DNA of 64,000 nucleotides from Synechococcus sp. MW101C3 (GTDB lineage: Bacteria; Cyanobacteriota; Cyanobacteriia; PCC-6307; Cyanobiaceae), in assembly GCF_002252635.1 (NCBI RefSeq), contig NZ_NQKX01000003.1:248001-312000 (forward strand). The letters are read 5' to 3'. The notes under the pieces were generated by a model. The model worked only from the letters and a program-made list of their open reading frames with translations, made no database searches and was not told the DNA's origin. Position 1 is the stretch's first letter. Each line of letters opens with the position of its first letter. A program made the position numbers and the translations under genes. Positions 17,610 to 28,033 of the stretch are shown one piece after another.

Positions 17610-20600
17610 ATGAGCCACGCCAGCAGCCAGCCAGACCCCCGCGCCAATGCGGCCGATAGGCCGCTGCTGGAGTTCGATGCCAACGCCCTGCCGCTCAGCG
17701 CTGGCCTGCGGCTGCTCGAAGCCAGTGCAGGCACCGGCAAAACTTTCGCCCTGGCCCATCTGGTGCTGCGCCTGGTGACAGAGCCCCATCTGATGGAGCG
17801 CCCCCTGGCCTTGCGGGAACTGCTGGTGGTGACCTTCACCGAAGCGGCGGCGGCCGAACTGCGCGACCGGATCGGCCGGCGGTTTCAGCAGGCCCTCGAG
17901 GCGTTGGAGGCGCTGCAGGCTCTCGAGGCACCGAACACGCTGCAGCCGCCCGTCGCGGCCCGGCCCGCCATGGACGCGGTGCTGGCCGGCTGGCTGGAAC
18001 AGCTGCCCACCGGCACCAACCTGCCCCAGCTGCGCGCCCGGCTGCTGCTGGCCCTCGAAGAGCTGGATGCCGCCGACATCACCACGATCCATGGCTTCTG
18101 CCACCGCAACCTGCGGCGCCAGGCCCTGGAGGCGGGCCTGGGCCCGCAGCTTGAGGTGGAAACGGAAGGGGCCGAGCTCGCCGAGCAGGTCGTCCACGAC
18201 TACTGGCACAGCCAGGTGCTGCCCCTGCCGCTCCACCTGCTGCAAGGGCTGAAACGGGCCAAGGTGACCCCGGCCACCCTCACCGGCCTGCTCCAGCTGC
18301 TGGAAGGCGATGCGGCGCTGGCGCCCCCGCCCCTACCGGCCGGCTGGCGGACTGAGGCGCCTTTGCAGGAGCAGCTCACCGCCTTCTGGGGCCAGGTGTG
18401 GGAGCGGTTCAAGCCGTTATGGGCGGCGCGGGGGGAAGCGCTGGAGCAGACGTTCTGTGCCAGTGCCAGGCAATGGAAGGCGGCAGGGTCCAGCGCCACA
18501 ACGCCCTATGCCGGCAAACCCAGAACGAATCGGGTCGAGGAGCTCAATGCCTGGCTCGCCACCCAGCCCGATCCCGGCTCCTACGCCGAGCTGCGCATCG
18601 ACAAACGCAGCTGGCTACCCGACTACTTCCATCCCGCCGTCTTCACGAAGGTCGCCGAGACGTTCGAAACCCCGCCGGTGTCGTTGCCGGAGCGGACGCT
18701 GCTGGAGGCGGTGGCCGCGCTGGTGGACGGCCCCGCTGAAGCGGTGCTGGCCCACTTCTGCCACTGGGGCGTGAGGGAACTGCGCAGCCGGCGGCAGCGG
18801 GCTGGGCGGATCAGCTATGGGGAGCTGTTGCGAGGCCTCGATCCCGGCCCGACCGGCACAGAGCGTCCCGCGCTGATCGAGGCACTGCGCCGCCGCTACC
18901 GGGCGGCCCTGATCGATGAATTCCAGGACACCGACCCGATCCAGTGGCGCACGCTGCGGCAGGCCTTTGCCCCCGCCGCTGGCGCCGGCCAGCATCTGCT
19001 GGTGATCGTGGGAGACCCCAAACAGGCGATCTACCGCTTCCGTGGCGGCGATCTCGACACCTACCTGGCGGCGCGGCAACTGGCGGCCCGCACCCCGGCG
19101 GCGGCAGGCGAACCCTCCATCCGCAGCATGCGCCACAACTTCCGCGCCTCAGAGCCCCTGGTGGCCGCGCTTAACCACTTGATGGCCCCCGGGCTGGTGC
19201 GCACCGACCTGCCCGTGCCCGCCGTGGTGGCCCAGCCGCAGCGGCAAGCGCTTCACCTGCAGCTGCCACCGGGCCAGGCGCCGTTGCAGCTGCTGTGGCT
19301 GGGGCCGGCGCCTGGTTCCGCCGCCGCCGGGGCGAAGCTGCCCAGCAAAACCGCGCTGGAGCAGACCCTGCCGCGGCAGATCGGTGCGCTGACGCTGGAC
19401 CTGCTGCAGCGCGGCATCGAGGTGCATGCGCACGGCGAGCAGCGGGCGCTTGAACCGGGCGACATCTGTCTGCTGGTGAGCCGCCACTCCCAGGCCGACG
19501 CCCTGCGCCGCGCCCTGGAGGAACGGGGCATCGCCAGCCGGCTGGTGAGCAAGGGCGATGTGTTCGAAAGCGAAGGGGCCAGCGCCTTGCAACGCCTGCT
19601 CGATGCCCTGGCGGAACCCGGCAGCGGTCCGCGACAGCGGCTGCTGGCCGCCTCCCCCCTGCTGGGCTGGAGTCCCCGGCGCCTCACCGCCGCCAGCCCG
19701 GCCGACTGGGATGCCCTGGCCGATCGTCTGGCGCGGCTGGCCGAAGGGCTGGGGCTGCGGGGCCTGCTGGGGGTGCTGGCCGAACTGCTGGAGGGCGAGG
19801 GGCTGGGGCGCCTGTCGCAGAGCGGCAGGCTGCTCGCCGACCTGCAGCAATGCGCCGAGCTGGTGCAGGAGCAGATGCACAACGAACAGCTCGGAGCGGT
19901 GGCCGCCGCCGACTGGTTGCGTCGCCGCCGCCGCCATCCGCCCAACGACCCGCCGGAACGCCACCAGCCCCACAGTGATGCGGTGGAATCAGCGGTGCGG
20001 GTGGTGACGGTGCACCGCAGCAAAGGGCTGGAGTTTCCGGTGGTGATCTGTCCCTATCTCTGGCAGGCGCCCCCCGCAGCCACATCCGCCGGCAACCCGG
20101 GCGTGCGTTGGACGCCTCCCGGTGCCGCGGGCCCCAGCCTCGACATCTCCGTGAACCAGCGCTGGGGCGTGGGCCGCGAAGCACGGCAACAGAAACATCA
20201 GGCGGAGGCGCAGGAAGCGGAGCGGCTGGCCTATGTGGCGCTGACCCGCGCCATGCAGCTGCTCGTGCTCGTCTACGGGCCCTCTCAAGACCAGGAGGCC
20301 AATCCGCTGCGGCCCTGGCTGTTCCCCGGCCAGCCCCTGAGCGAGCCCGGCGACGACGACTCCAGCACCCAGGTGTTGGGCCCGAGCGACGCGCTGAGTG
20401 GACTGAGCTGGATTCAGTTGCCGGCGGAAGCTGCCGGCCAGGGGCGCTGGCAGCCGCCGCCCCGCTGCGGGGCGCTGCACACAGGCCCGGTGCCGCAGCG
20501 GCTGCTCGATGGGAACTGGGGCCGCAGCAGTTACTCCAGCTGGACGCACAGCAGCAGTGGCGGTGCCCTGCCTCCGGCGGCGCTCGAAGACGGCCGGGAA

Positions 20601-21608
20601 ACCGATGCGAACACCGCCGCCCCGCAGATCGAGCCGATGATCGAAGCGGCAGCCAGCGCCACCTCGGGGCCAGCCACCTCCCAGCCGGGCCCCTCTGGTC
20701 AAGCCGGCTCCAGCGCAGCCACTTCTGGCTCAGCCAACTCAGACCCAGACGCCCACGGCCCCCTGCAGGATTTCCCCCGGGGCGCCTCTGCCGGCGATTG
20801 CCTGCACCGCATCCTCGAGCAGGTCGACCATCAACGCCGTGCCGTTGCCGATCCCGCCACCGCCGCCCTGGTGGAGGTGGAGCTGGGGCGGGCCGGCATC
20901 GACCTGGAGCAGCGGGATGCCGTGCTGGCCGGCCTCGAGCAGCTGCGCCTCACCCCGATGGGCGGCCCGCTGGGCAGCTTCCGCCTCGCCGAGCTGCCGC
21001 TGACGCAGCGGCTGAACGAAATGAACTTCGACCTGCCCCTGGCCTCTGAGCCCGCAGCATCCCGACAGAGCTCGCCGCTGGTGCGCGCCGCCGGGCTGGC
21101 AGCCCCGTTCCGCGACCATCCCAGCGGGGCCTTCGGCGCCACCTACGCCAGCCAGCTGGAGCAGCTGCCGGTGGCCAGCCGCGGCTTTCTCACCGGCTCG
21201 ATCGATCTGGTGTTCACCGCTCCCGCCGCCGCTGGCGAGCTGCGCTGGTGGGTGGCCGACTGGAAGAGCAACTGGCTGGGTGAGCGCGGCGAGAACGGCC
21301 AACCGCTGGCCTGCGGACCCCTGCATTACGGCCCGCCGGCGATGGCGGCGCTGATGGCGGCGAATCACTACCCACTGCAGGCTCACCTCTATCTGGTGGC
21401 GCTGCATCGCTACCTGCGCTGGCGCCTGCCGGGCTACACCCCCGAGCGCGATCTGGGCGGCTACGTCTACGTGTTTCTGCGCGGCGTGCCGGGGGAGCGG
21501 GCACAGGCGGCCGGGCCCGGAGCGGCCGTACCGGGAATGTTCGTGGAAGCGGTCGATCCCGATCGGCTGCTGGCCCTCGATGCCGCCCTGCGGGAGGGGC
21601 AGCCATGA
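17610..21608 (+). CDS. recB: Exodeoxyribonuclease V subunit beta RecB
   Basis: RecB is the 3'-5' helicase and the only nuclease subunit of RecBCD. The 1,332-residue protein has Walker A ASAGTGKT (38-45), the UvrD-type LIDEFQDTDPIQW Walker B, VVTVHRSKGLEFPVVICPYLW, and VALTRAMQLLV. After a low-complexity Ala/Ser/Thr/Gly linker comes the nuclease domain with VADWKSNWLG, which contains the catalytic Asp and Lys. An Ala-Leu-Glu repeat (ALEALEALQALEA) lies near residue 100. It follows recC by seven bases and its stop overlaps the recD start, so the three subunits are produced together. Confidence 0.95.
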   Translation: MSHASSQPDPRANAADRPLLEFDANALPLSAGLRLLEASAGTGKTFALAHLVLRLVTEPHLMERPLALRELLVVTFTEAAAAELRDRIGRRFQQALEALEALQALEAPNTLQPPVAARPAMDAVLAGWLEQLPTGTNLPQLRARLLLALEELDAADITTIHGFCHRNLRRQALEAGLGPQLEVETEGAELAEQVVHDYWHSQVLPLPLHLLQGLKRAKVTPATLTGLLQLLEGDAALAPPPLPAGWRTEAPLQEQLTAFWGQVWERFKPLWAARGEALEQTFCASARQWKAAGSSATTPYAGKPRTNRVEELNAWLATQPDPGSYAELRIDKRSWLPDYFHPAVFTKVAETFETPPVSLPERTLLEAVAALVDGPAEAVLAHFCHWGVRELRSRRQRAGRISYGELLRGLDPGPTGTERPALIEALRRRYRAALIDEFQDTDPIQWRTLRQAFAPAAGAGQHLLVIVGDPKQAIYRFRGGDLDTYLAARQLAARTPAAAGEPSIRSMRHNFRASEPLVAALNHLMAPGLVRTDLPVPAVVAQPQRQALHLQLPPGQAPLQLLWLGPAPGSAAAGAKLPSKTALEQTLPRQIGALTLDLLQRGIEVHAHGEQRALEPGDICLLVSRHSQADALRRALEERGIASRLVSKGDVFESEGASALQRLLDALAEPGSGPRQRLLAASPLLGWSPRRLTAASPADWDALADRLARLAEGLGLRGLLGVLAELLEGEGLGRLSQSGRLLADLQQCAELVQEQMHNEQLGAVAAADWLRRRRRHPPNDPPERHQPHSDAVESAVRVVTVHRSKGLEFPVVICPYLWQAPPAATSAGNPGVRWTPPGAAGPSLDISVNQRWGVGREARQQKHQAEAQEAERLAYVALTRAMQLLVLVYGPSQDQEANPLRPWLFPGQPLSEPGDDDSSTQVLGPSDALSGLSWIQLPAEAAGQGRWQPPPRCGALHTGPVPQRLLDGNWGRSSYSSWTHSSSGGALPPAALEDGRETDANTAAPQIEPMIEAAASATSGPATSQPGPSGQAGSSAATSGSANSDPDAHGPLQDFPRGASAGDCLHRILEQVDHQRRAVADPATAALVEVELGRAGIDLEQRDAVLAGLEQLRLTPMGGPLGSFRLAELPLTQRLNEMNFDLPLASEPAASRQSSPLVRAAGLAAPFRDHPSGAFGATYASQLEQLPVASRGFLTGSIDLVFTAPAAAGELRWWVADWKSNWLGERGENGQPLACGPLHYGPPAMAALMAANHYPLQAHLYLVALHRYLRWRLPGYTPERDLGGYVYVFLRGVPGERAQAAGPGAAVPGMFVEAVDPDRLLALDAALREGQP

Positions 21609-23350
21609 CGGAAGCCTCGCAAGAAGCACAGGCACCCGCGCCGTTCGGGGCTCTCACCGCAGCGGCCACAGGCGCGGTCGCAGCGCCTGGCTGGACGCTG
21701 GGGATGGCCCTGGCCGAAGCCCTGCCGCGCCTCTACGGGGTGAAGCGCGATCCGCTGGTGGAGGAGCTGATCCTGGCGCTGGCGCTGGCGGTGCAACGCG
21801 GCGAGCTGGAGCTGCCGCTGGCTGGAACGGCGCCGGAAGGGATCGGGGCGGAAAGCGTGGCCGCCGGCCTCTGGCCGGAGGGCCACCGGGCAGCGCTGGA
21901 GCGCTCCCCCCTGCTGGACGCTGGCCGGGAAGCGTCGCCGGCCGGCCCGGCCCCGCTGGTGCGCACGGCAGCGGGTGGCCTGGCCTGGCGGCGTTGGCGC
22001 GACCAGCTCGACGACGTACTGGCCCAGTTGCGGCAGCGGGCCCTGAGCCCGCTGGAGCCAGCGCTGCCGCCGGAGCATCGCCGGCGCCTGCGCGATACGG
22101 CCTGCCGCCGCGGCGCCCTCGATTCTCAGCAGGTGCGGGCGGTGGACGCCCTGCTGTCTCAGCGGCTGGTGCTGCTCGGCGGTGGTCCGGGCACCGGCAA
22201 GACCACCACGGTGGTGCAGATGCTGGCCGCGGCGCTGGAGGCCCGCCCCGACCTGCGGGTGCACCTGGCGGCCCCCACCGGCAAGGCCGCCACGCGCCTG
22301 CGGCAGGCGATCCGGGAACGCGGGGACCGCCTGCCCGACGACCTGGCCGAACGCTGCATGGCCCTGCCCTGCACCACCCTGCACCGCCTGCTGGAAAGCC
22401 GCGGCGATGGTTTCGCCCGCGACCGCCGCCACCCGCTCGCCCTCGATCTGCTGGTGATCGATGAGGTGTCGATGCTGGATCTGGCGTTGATGGCAGCCGT
22501 TCTCGACGCCCTGCCGCAGCAGGCCCAGCTGCTGCTGGTGGGCGATCCGGCCCAGTTGCCGCCGGTGAGCCCCGGCGCCGTGCTGATCGCCATCGAAGAC
22601 GACCACCGCCGCGCCTCGCTGGGGGAAGCGATGGTGCAACTCGCCACGCCTTACCGCTACGAAGGGGCGATCGCCGCCGTGGCCGCCCAGGTGCGCAACG
22701 GCGGCGGCGCCCGGCTGGAGCGAAGCCTTGCCGCACTCCAACCGCGCGACAACCTTCACTGGCTGCGCTGCGAGCCGCCGCGGCTGCCTGAAGCACCGCT
22801 GGAGCGGCTGCGCGCCCATCAGGAACGGCTGCGGGAACTGGCGATGGCCTTTGATCCCAGCCAGCTTTCCGCGGCCCAGGCGCTGCTGAACGAACTGGAA
22901 GCCTGCGTGCTGCTCACGCCCGTGCGCAGTGGCAGCTGGGGGGTGGAGGCCCTGCACCGCCGCCTGTTGGGGGAGGCCGCCGAACGCGGCGCGGCAGCCT
23001 GGCCGCTGGGCACGCCGGTGCTGTGCAGCCGCAACCTGGCGGAACAGAACCTGGCCAATGGCGATGTGGGCGTGGTGGTGCGGCCGGGGCGCGAGACGCT
23101 GCTGCTGTTCAGTGACGACACAGCCGGGCCCCGGTTGCTCCATCCCGCCCGCCTGCCAGGGGCGGAACCGGCGCTTGCTCTCACGATCCACAAGTCGCAG
23201 GGCAGCCAGTACCAGGAGGTGGTGGTGCTGCTGCCCAGGAGTGAGCGCTGGGAGGGGCGGCTGCTCTATACCGCTCTCACCCGTGCGCGCCGGGAGGCCT
23301 GGCTGGTCACCCCACCGCTGCCGCCCTGGGCGCCGGCGCCGGGCCCGTGA
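21605..23350 (+). CDS. recD: Exodeoxyribonuclease V subunit alpha RecD
   Basis: RecD is the 5'-3' SF1B helicase of RecBCD and controls its nuclease activity. The 581-residue protein has the Walker A motif GGGPGTGKT (about 192-200), LLVIDEVSMLDL as Walker B, LLLVGDPAQLPPVSPG, and the C-terminal LTIHKSQGSQYQEVVVLLP and TALTRAR blocks. The ATG at 21605 overlaps the recB stop (ATGA), and its own stop overlaps the next gene's GTG. Length and domain order are normal for RecD of the RecBCD type, not the longer RecD2. Confidence 0.95.
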   Translation: MTEASQEAQAPAPFGALTAAATGAVAAPGWTLGMALAEALPRLYGVKRDPLVEELILALALAVQRGELELPLAGTAPEGIGAESVAAGLWPEGHRAALERSPLLDAGREASPAGPAPLVRTAAGGLAWRRWRDQLDDVLAQLRQRALSPLEPALPPEHRRRLRDTACRRGALDSQQVRAVDALLSQRLVLLGGGPGTGKTTTVVQMLAAALEARPDLRVHLAAPTGKAATRLRQAIRERGDRLPDDLAERCMALPCTTLHRLLESRGDGFARDRRHPLALDLLVIDEVSMLDLALMAAVLDALPQQAQLLLVGDPAQLPPVSPGAVLIAIEDDHRRASLGEAMVQLATPYRYEGAIAAVAAQVRNGGGARLERSLAALQPRDNLHWLRCEPPRLPEAPLERLRAHQERLRELAMAFDPSQLSAAQALLNELEACVLLTPVRSGSWGVEALHRRLLGEAAERGAAAWPLGTPVLCSRNLAEQNLANGDVGVVVRPGRETLLLFSDDTAGPRLLHPARLPGAEPALALTIHKSQGSQYQEVVVLLPRSERWEGRLLYTALTRARREAWLVTPPLPPWAPAPGP

Positions 23351-24651
23351 TCCCTGCCGGCAGGCCCACCCTCACAGCGTCAGACTGGCGGATCTGGGGC
23401 CTCACCGCCGCAGGCAAATACCTGGAGGGGCTGGTGGTGTTCATGGGGGGCATCGCCCTGCCGCTGGTGCAGGCGGAGCTGGCGCCGGCCAGGGCAGCCG
23501 TGGGTCTGCTGGCGGCCGCGCCGCTGATCGGCATCCTCGTGGGCGCGCCGCTGCTGGGCACGCTGGCCGACCGCTGGGGCCGCCGGCCGGTGTTCTTAGC
23601 CGAGCTGGTGCTGCTGCTGGCGGGGCTGCTGGGGGCCGCCGCCAGTCCGAACGTCACCTGCCTGGTGGCCGCACTGCTGCTGATCGGCCTGGCGCTCGGC
23701 GCCGACTACCCCACCGGCCATCTGGTGATCTCCGAACAGTTGCCGGCGGCCTGGCGCGGCCCGCTGGTGCTGGGCGCCTTCGGCTGCCAGGCCGTGGGGG
23801 CACTGAGCGGCAGCCTGCTGGGCTGGCTGCTGGCTGCTCATGGCAGCCTGGGGCCACTGGGCTGGCGCAGCCTCTATCTCCTGCCGGTGCTGCCGGTGCT
23901 GCTGCTCACCGGGGCGCGGCTGGGGGTGCCGGAAAGCCCTGGCTGGCGGCCGCCGGGTGTTGCCCAGCCCCAGGCCGCTGGAGAAGGGGGGTCGGCGCCA
24001 GCCACTGGCCAGACCGAGACGGCGCATCCTCTGCCCAACCCGTTGCCACCTCGCGCACCCAGCCCGCTGGCGCCTCCTTCACTGCGCCCACTGCTGCTGG
24101 CCGGGCTGCCGTGGTTTGTGCAGGACCTCAGCACCTACGGGGTGGGAATCTTCCTGCCGCAACTGCTGGTGCAGGGCGGCGTGCAACAGCACAGCCTGGG
24201 CTGGGCCACAGCGGCCGATGGGCTGTTCGTGGCCGGAATCGGCCTGGCGATCGTGCTGGTCGATCGGCTGGGCCGGATCGGGCTGCAGGTGGCCGGCTTC
24301 GGGGGCTGCGCCGCCGGGCTGGCGCTGGCGGCGTGGGGCTGCAGCGGGGCTGTTCAGGAGCCCGGCCTGGTGATCGCCGGGGTGGGCCTGTTTCTGTTCA
24401 TGACCAACGCCGGCCCCAATGCCACCACCTATCTCCTTGCAGGAGAGGTGTTCCCGATCGCCCAGCGCGGCCAGGGGGCGGGCCTCGCGGCCGCTGCCGG
24501 CAAAGCCGGCGCGGTGCTCGCCGCGCTCACACTGCCGGGGTTGCTGCACCGCTGGGGAACGGGTGCGGTGTTGGCTGGCCTGGCGGTCAGTTCGGTGATC
24601 GGCGCACTGCTCACCGGCTGGTTACGGCTCGACCCGGCACTGGAGCGCTAA
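23347..24651 (+). CDS. MFS transporter, sugar/metabolite:H+ symporter type
   Basis: The 434-residue protein has about twelve membrane helices in two halves. The loop between helices 2 and 3 carries the family signature GTLADRWGRRP, and the central cytoplasmic loop is long and Pro-rich. GADYPTGHLVISE and VFPIAQRGQGAG resemble the metabolite:H+ symporter branch of the major facilitator superfamily. The substrate cannot be read from the sequence. It starts with GTG at 23347, overlapping the recD stop (GTGA). It is thus coupled to a DNA-repair operon, which is an odd partnership. A terminator for the facing glnN lies downstream. Confidence 0.85.
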   Translation: MIPAGRPTLTASDWRIWGLTAAGKYLEGLVVFMGGIALPLVQAELAPARAAVGLLAAAPLIGILVGAPLLGTLADRWGRRPVFLAELVLLLAGLLGAAASPNVTCLVAALLLIGLALGADYPTGHLVISEQLPAAWRGPLVLGAFGCQAVGALSGSLLGWLLAAHGSLGPLGWRSLYLLPVLPVLLLTGARLGVPESPGWRPPGVAQPQAAGEGGSAPATGQTETAHPLPNPLPPRAPSPLAPPSLRPLLLAGLPWFVQDLSTYGVGIFLPQLLVQGGVQQHSLGWATAADGLFVAGIGLAIVLVDRLGRIGLQVAGFGGCAAGLALAAWGCSGAVQEPGLVIAGVGLFLFMTNAGPNATTYLLAGEVFPIAQRGQGAGLAAAAGKAGAVLAALTLPGLLHRWGTGAVLAGLAVSSVIGALLTGWLRLDPALER

Positions 24652-24789
24652 CCATTCAGCGCAACAGCTCTCGGCAAAAAAGCGGGGCCTCGGCACGCGG
24701 TGAAGCGGCCAGGACCCCGGTGGTGGAGCATTCAGATCAAGCCTCTGAGCAAGGTTTCAGAGCAACCGTCGGAGCTGCACACAGAACAG

Positions 24790-24818
24790 AAAAGGGGGCA
24801 GGACGGCACCCGCCCCCC
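24790..24818 (-). terminator. Probable intrinsic terminator of glnN
   Basis: Read on the reverse strand, a GC-rich hairpin (GGGGGGCGGG against TCCTGCCCCC with a short loop) is followed by TTTT at 24793-24790. It lies about 20 bases past the glnN stop. The stem has one mismatch or bulge. Confidence 0.6.
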
Positions 24819-24836
24819 AACGTTCTGACTACCTGA

Positions 24837-27005
24837 CTACTTGATGAACAGCATCTCCTGGTAGGTGGGCAGCGGCCAGGCGTTGTCGTCCACCAGGGTT
24901 TCGAGCCCGTCGACGGCTTCGCGGATCTTGTACATCAGCGGCAGCAGGGTGTCGGCGCAGTGGCGCATGTGGGCAACCTCGCCGTGGGGCGGGCTGGCCA
25001 GAGCGGACTCCAGGGCCACGCAGTTGGCCAGCAGCTCCTGGTTGAGCGTGGCGATCCGGCCGGCCATGGCCCGATCGGGCGGCAGACCCAGGGTTTCCTG
25101 GTAGTGGAGGGAGTTGGCCAGCTGACCGAGATAGGTCATCACGGCGGGGTACACCTGGGTGCGGGCCATCTGCAGCACCAACTTGGCCTCCACTTCCACC
25201 GCCAGCACGTACTGCTCGGCATACACCTCGAAGCGGCTGTGCAGCTCCACCGGGGTGAGCACACCGGTGCGCTCGAACAGGGCCTTGATGTCGTCCCGCT
25301 CCAGCACGAGCAGCGCATCGGCGGTGGTGGGGAGGTTCTCCAGGCCCCGTTCGGTCACGGCCTTTTCATGCCACTCACTGGAGTAGCCGTCACCGCCGAA
25401 CACCACATTGCCGTGCTGCTGCATGATCGCCTGCAGCACTCCAGCGGCTGCCGACTCCAGCGACGCACCGGCACCCATCTTGGCCTCCAGTTCGTCGGCC
25501 ACGTACTTGAGCGAGTCGGCCAGGATCGTGTTCATGGCCACCAGCGGGCCGGCCACGGATTGATTCGAGCCCACGGCGCGGAACTCGAAGCGGTTGCCGG
25601 TGAAGGCGAACGGGGAGGTGCGGTTGCGATCGCCCGGATCCTTGGGGAACTCGGGCAGGGTGTCGACACCGAGCTGCATCAATCCACCGTGGTCGGTACT
25701 GCCAAGGTTGCCGTTCTTGATCATCGTGAACACCTCTTCCAGCTGGCTGCCGAGGTACATCGAGATGATCGCCGGCGGCGCTTCGTTGGCACCGAGGCGG
25801 TGATCATTACCAGCCGTGGCCACCACAGCACGCAGCAGCGGGCCGTAGAGATGCACGCCACGAATCACAGCACCGCAGAACAACAGGAACTGCATGTTCT
25901 CCTCGGGGCTGCTGCCGGGATCCAGCAGGTTGCCTTGGGTGCCGTTGCCCACCGACCAGTTCACGTGCTTGCCGGAGCCGTTGATGCCAGCGAAGGGCTT
26001 CTCGTGCAGCAGGCAGTTCATGCCGTGCCGGCGGGCCGTGTTCTTCAGCAGCGTCATGGTGAGCTGCTGGTGGTCGGTGGCTACGTTGGCCGCCTCAAAG
26101 AACGGAGCGATCTCGAACTGGCCCGGTGCCACTTCGTTGTGGCGGGTTTTGGCGGGAATGCCCAGCTTGTACATCTGGCGTTCCACATCCTGCATGAACA
26201 CCTGCACCCGCTGGGGGATCGCACCGAAGTAGTGGTCGTCGAACTGCTGGCCCTTGGCGGAAGGATGGCCGAACAGGGTGCGGCCCGCCAGCAGCAGGTC
26301 GGGGCGGAGGGTCACGAAGGCGCTGTCGACCAGGAAGTATTCCTGTTCAGCACCGCAGCTGGAATTGACCGGGGCGATCTCGGTGTTGCCGAGCAACTTG
26401 AGCAGCCGCTGGGCCTGTTTGTTCATCGCTGCGTTGGAGCGCAGCAGCGGTGTCTTCTTGTCGAGGGCTTCACCCGTCCACGACACAAACACCGTGGGGA
26501 TGCAGAGGGTGATGCCGTTGGGCGTCTCCATCAGGAAAGCCGGGCTGGTGATGTCCCAGGCCGTGTAACCGCGGGCTTCGAAGGTGGAGCGGATGCCGCC
26601 ATTGGGGAAGGAGGAACCATCAGGCTCGCCCTGCACCAGCACCTTGCCGGTGAATTCACAGATGGCCGAACCATCGCTCTGGGTGGAGATGAAGCCGTCG
26701 TGCTTCTCCGCCGTGGAGTTGGTGAGCGGATAGAACACGTGGGCGTAGTAGAGGGCGCCACGGCCCACCGCCCAGTCTTTCATCGCCTGGGCTACAACAT
26801 TGGCCACGGAAACATCAAGTTTGCCGCCTTCCTTGATGGTTTTCTGAACCGATTTGAAGATGTCCTTCGGCAAGGACGACTTCATCTTGGCCAGATCGAA
26901 AACGTCAGACGCCCACAACTCCGAGAGGGGCGCAATGGGAGGAAACTCCGGGGATGGCCGTTCCTGGATGCACTGGATGGCCGCGAGACGCTGCGAACTG
27001 GGCAT
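24837..27005 (-). CDS. glnN: Glutamine synthetase type III
   Basis: GlnN joins ammonium to glutamate with ATP. The 722-residue length is that of the type III enzyme, much longer than the usual 470 residues of GlnA. Blocks typical of GSIII include [48 protein letters not shown] (glutamate-site loop), [16 protein letters not shown], and [20 protein letters not shown]. Cyanobacterial glnN genes are usually induced by nitrogen starvation through NtcA; I looked for GTAN8TAC in about 250 bases upstream and found none. The ATG at 27005 gives the normal GSIII N-terminus; an in-frame start 48 bases further out would add unconserved residues. Confidence 0.95.
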   Translation of the reverse strand: MPSSQRLAAIQCIQERPSPEFPPIAPLSELWASDVFDLAKMKSSLPKDIFKSVQKTIKEGGKLDVSVANVVAQAMKDWAVGRGALYYAHVFYPLTNSTAEKHDGFISTQSDGSAICEFTGKVLVQGEPDGSSFPNGGIRSTFEARGYTAWDITSPAFLMETPNGITLCIPTVFVSWTGEALDKKTPLLRSNAAMNKQAQRLLKLLGNTEIAPVNSSCGAEQEYFLVDSAFVTLRPDLLLAGRTLFGHPSAKGQQFDDHYFGAIPQRVQVFMQDVERQMYKLGIPAKTRHNEVAPGQFEIAPFFEAANVATDHQQLTMTLLKNTARRHGMNCLLHEKPFAGINGSGKHVNWSVGNGTQGNLLDPGSSPEENMQFLLFCGAVIRGVHLYGPLLRAVVATAGNDHRLGANEAPPAIISMYLGSQLEEVFTMIKNGNLGSTDHGGLMQLGVDTLPEFPKDPGDRNRTSPFAFTGNRFEFRAVGSNQSVAGPLVAMNTILADSLKYVADELEAKMGAGASLESAAAGVLQAIMQQHGNVVFGGDGYSSEWHEKAVTERGLENLPTTADALLVLERDDIKALFERTGVLTPVELHSRFEVYAEQYVLAVEVEAKLVLQMARTQVYPAVMTYLGQLANSLHYQETLGLPPDRAMAGRIATLNQELLANCVALESALASPPHGEVAHMRHCADTLLPLMYKIREAVDGLETLVDDNAWPLPTYQEMLFIK

Positions 27006-27255
27006 GGGGGGCAGAAAAGATCCGCCCAGCATCCAACCCCTCAGCCTTGCCACCAGATGACGCCGTTGCTACAGATCAATTGGTGGGCCCTTCCCCGGTT
27101 GCGAATCGCTCAAGCCTCGGGCATTCCCAGTCGGATCCTGCGCAGCATCGAACCAGCAACGAGCGGCAAGAGCCGCGCGCGCTGTGTCAGGCCCGCGGCG
27201 CCCTTCACTGACCACGTCATGCGACAGACTGAACCTGCATTCCGCTGCAGCGTCG

Positions 27256-27480
27256 ATGGTTCGCTACTACCTCCTGCTGCCGGATCCGAAGGCCGGAGCC
27301 GAGGCCACGCTCGGGCGCATGCTCGACGACCGCTCCGAAGCCTGCTTCGACGCCACCACCACACCCCCGGGCTGGCAGAACTGCACGAATCAGATTCAGC
27401 GCCGGCTGCACGCCCACGACAAGATCGCCGAAATCAGCCTGGAGCGCGCTCAGGCCTGGCAACCCTCAGCCTTTGCCTGA
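27256..27480 (+). CDS. Small conserved protein of unknown function
   Basis: This soluble protein of 74 residues starts VRYYLLLPDPKAG and has two Cys residues (EACFDATTTPPGWQNCTNQ). It has no signal peptide and no domain I can name. It is divergent from glnN with about 250 bases between. Its stop lies inside the next gene, whose TTG start at 27473 gives an 8-base overlap, so the two are probably co-translated. An in-frame start 72 bases upstream is possible but would add non-conserved residues. Confidence 0.6.
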   Translation: MVRYYLLLPDPKAGAEATLGRMLDDRSEACFDATTTPPGWQNCTNQIQRRLHAHDKIAEISLERAQAWQPSAFA

Positions 27481-27880
27481 ACCCGGCCGCGAGTTACCGC
27501 CCGGCCCCGAGGCCCAGGTTGACGCCGGATCAGGGCGATGCCAACGCCCCTGGGGATGGTTCGAGACCCTTGCCGATGGTGAGTCCTACCGGGTGAAACG
27601 GCTGCTGGTCCTGGCCCACCAGCGCATCAGCCTCCAACGTCATCGCCACCGCTGTGAGCACTGGGTCGTGGTGGCCGGCAACGGTCGGCTTGAACTGGAG
27701 GGGGAATCCATCCCGGCCCGGCCGGGTGTCACCTTGTTCATCCCTGTGGGCGCGATGCATCGGCTCACCGCCGGCTCCAGCGATCTGGTCCTGATTGAGG
27801 TGCAGCGGGGCGACCGTCTCGAAGAAAGTGATATCGAGCGTTGGCAGGACGATTACGGCCGGGCCGTCAGCAGCACATGA
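27473..27880 (+). CDS. Cupin protein, mannose-6-phosphate isomerase type II-like
   Basis: The 135-residue protein is a single cupin barrel. It shows RPWGWFETLADGESYRVKRL, then ISLQRHRHRCEHWVVVAGNGRLEL (metal-binding His residues) and IPVGAMHRLTAGSSDLVLIEVQRGD. This is the C-terminal phosphomannose isomerase domain of the bifunctional ManC/AlgA enzymes, here without the GDP-mannose pyrophosphorylase half. It may interconvert mannose-6-phosphate and fructose-6-phosphate, feeding glycan synthesis. The start is TTG, overlapping the previous gene. Confidence 0.82.
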   Translation: MPEPGRELPPGPEAQVDAGSGRCQRPWGWFETLADGESYRVKRLLVLAHQRISLQRHRHRCEHWVVVAGNGRLELEGESIPARPGVTLFIPVGAMHRLTAGSSDLVLIEVQRGDRLEESDIERWQDDYGRAVSST

Positions 27881-27926
27881 CGGGGATTCCGGCCGTTCAG
27901 GTGTTACATTGTGCGCTCACCCTTTG

Positions 27927-28033
27927 ATGAAGGGCAAGGCAGGCGTGCTACAGGCCATCAAGGCCATGAGCTTCGGGTTGCTGCCGGCCTGTGTTGAAGG
28001 AACTCCTCAGGCCCCAGCCACCCACCCAGATTC

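Noticed and set aside
15563-17839. A 758-codon open frame antisense to recC
   Set aside because: Same cause: a shadow of recC with Gln- and Arg-rich composition.
27006-27255. NtcA site upstream of glnN
   Set aside because: glnN genes are often NtcA-controlled, but I found no GTAN8TAC in this region. The nearest likeness lacks the second half.
24960-27596. An 878-codon open frame antisense to glnN
   Set aside because: It mirrors the glnN coding strand and arises because GC-rich codons leave few stops on the other strand. Its composition (His, Gln, Val rich) matches no protein family.
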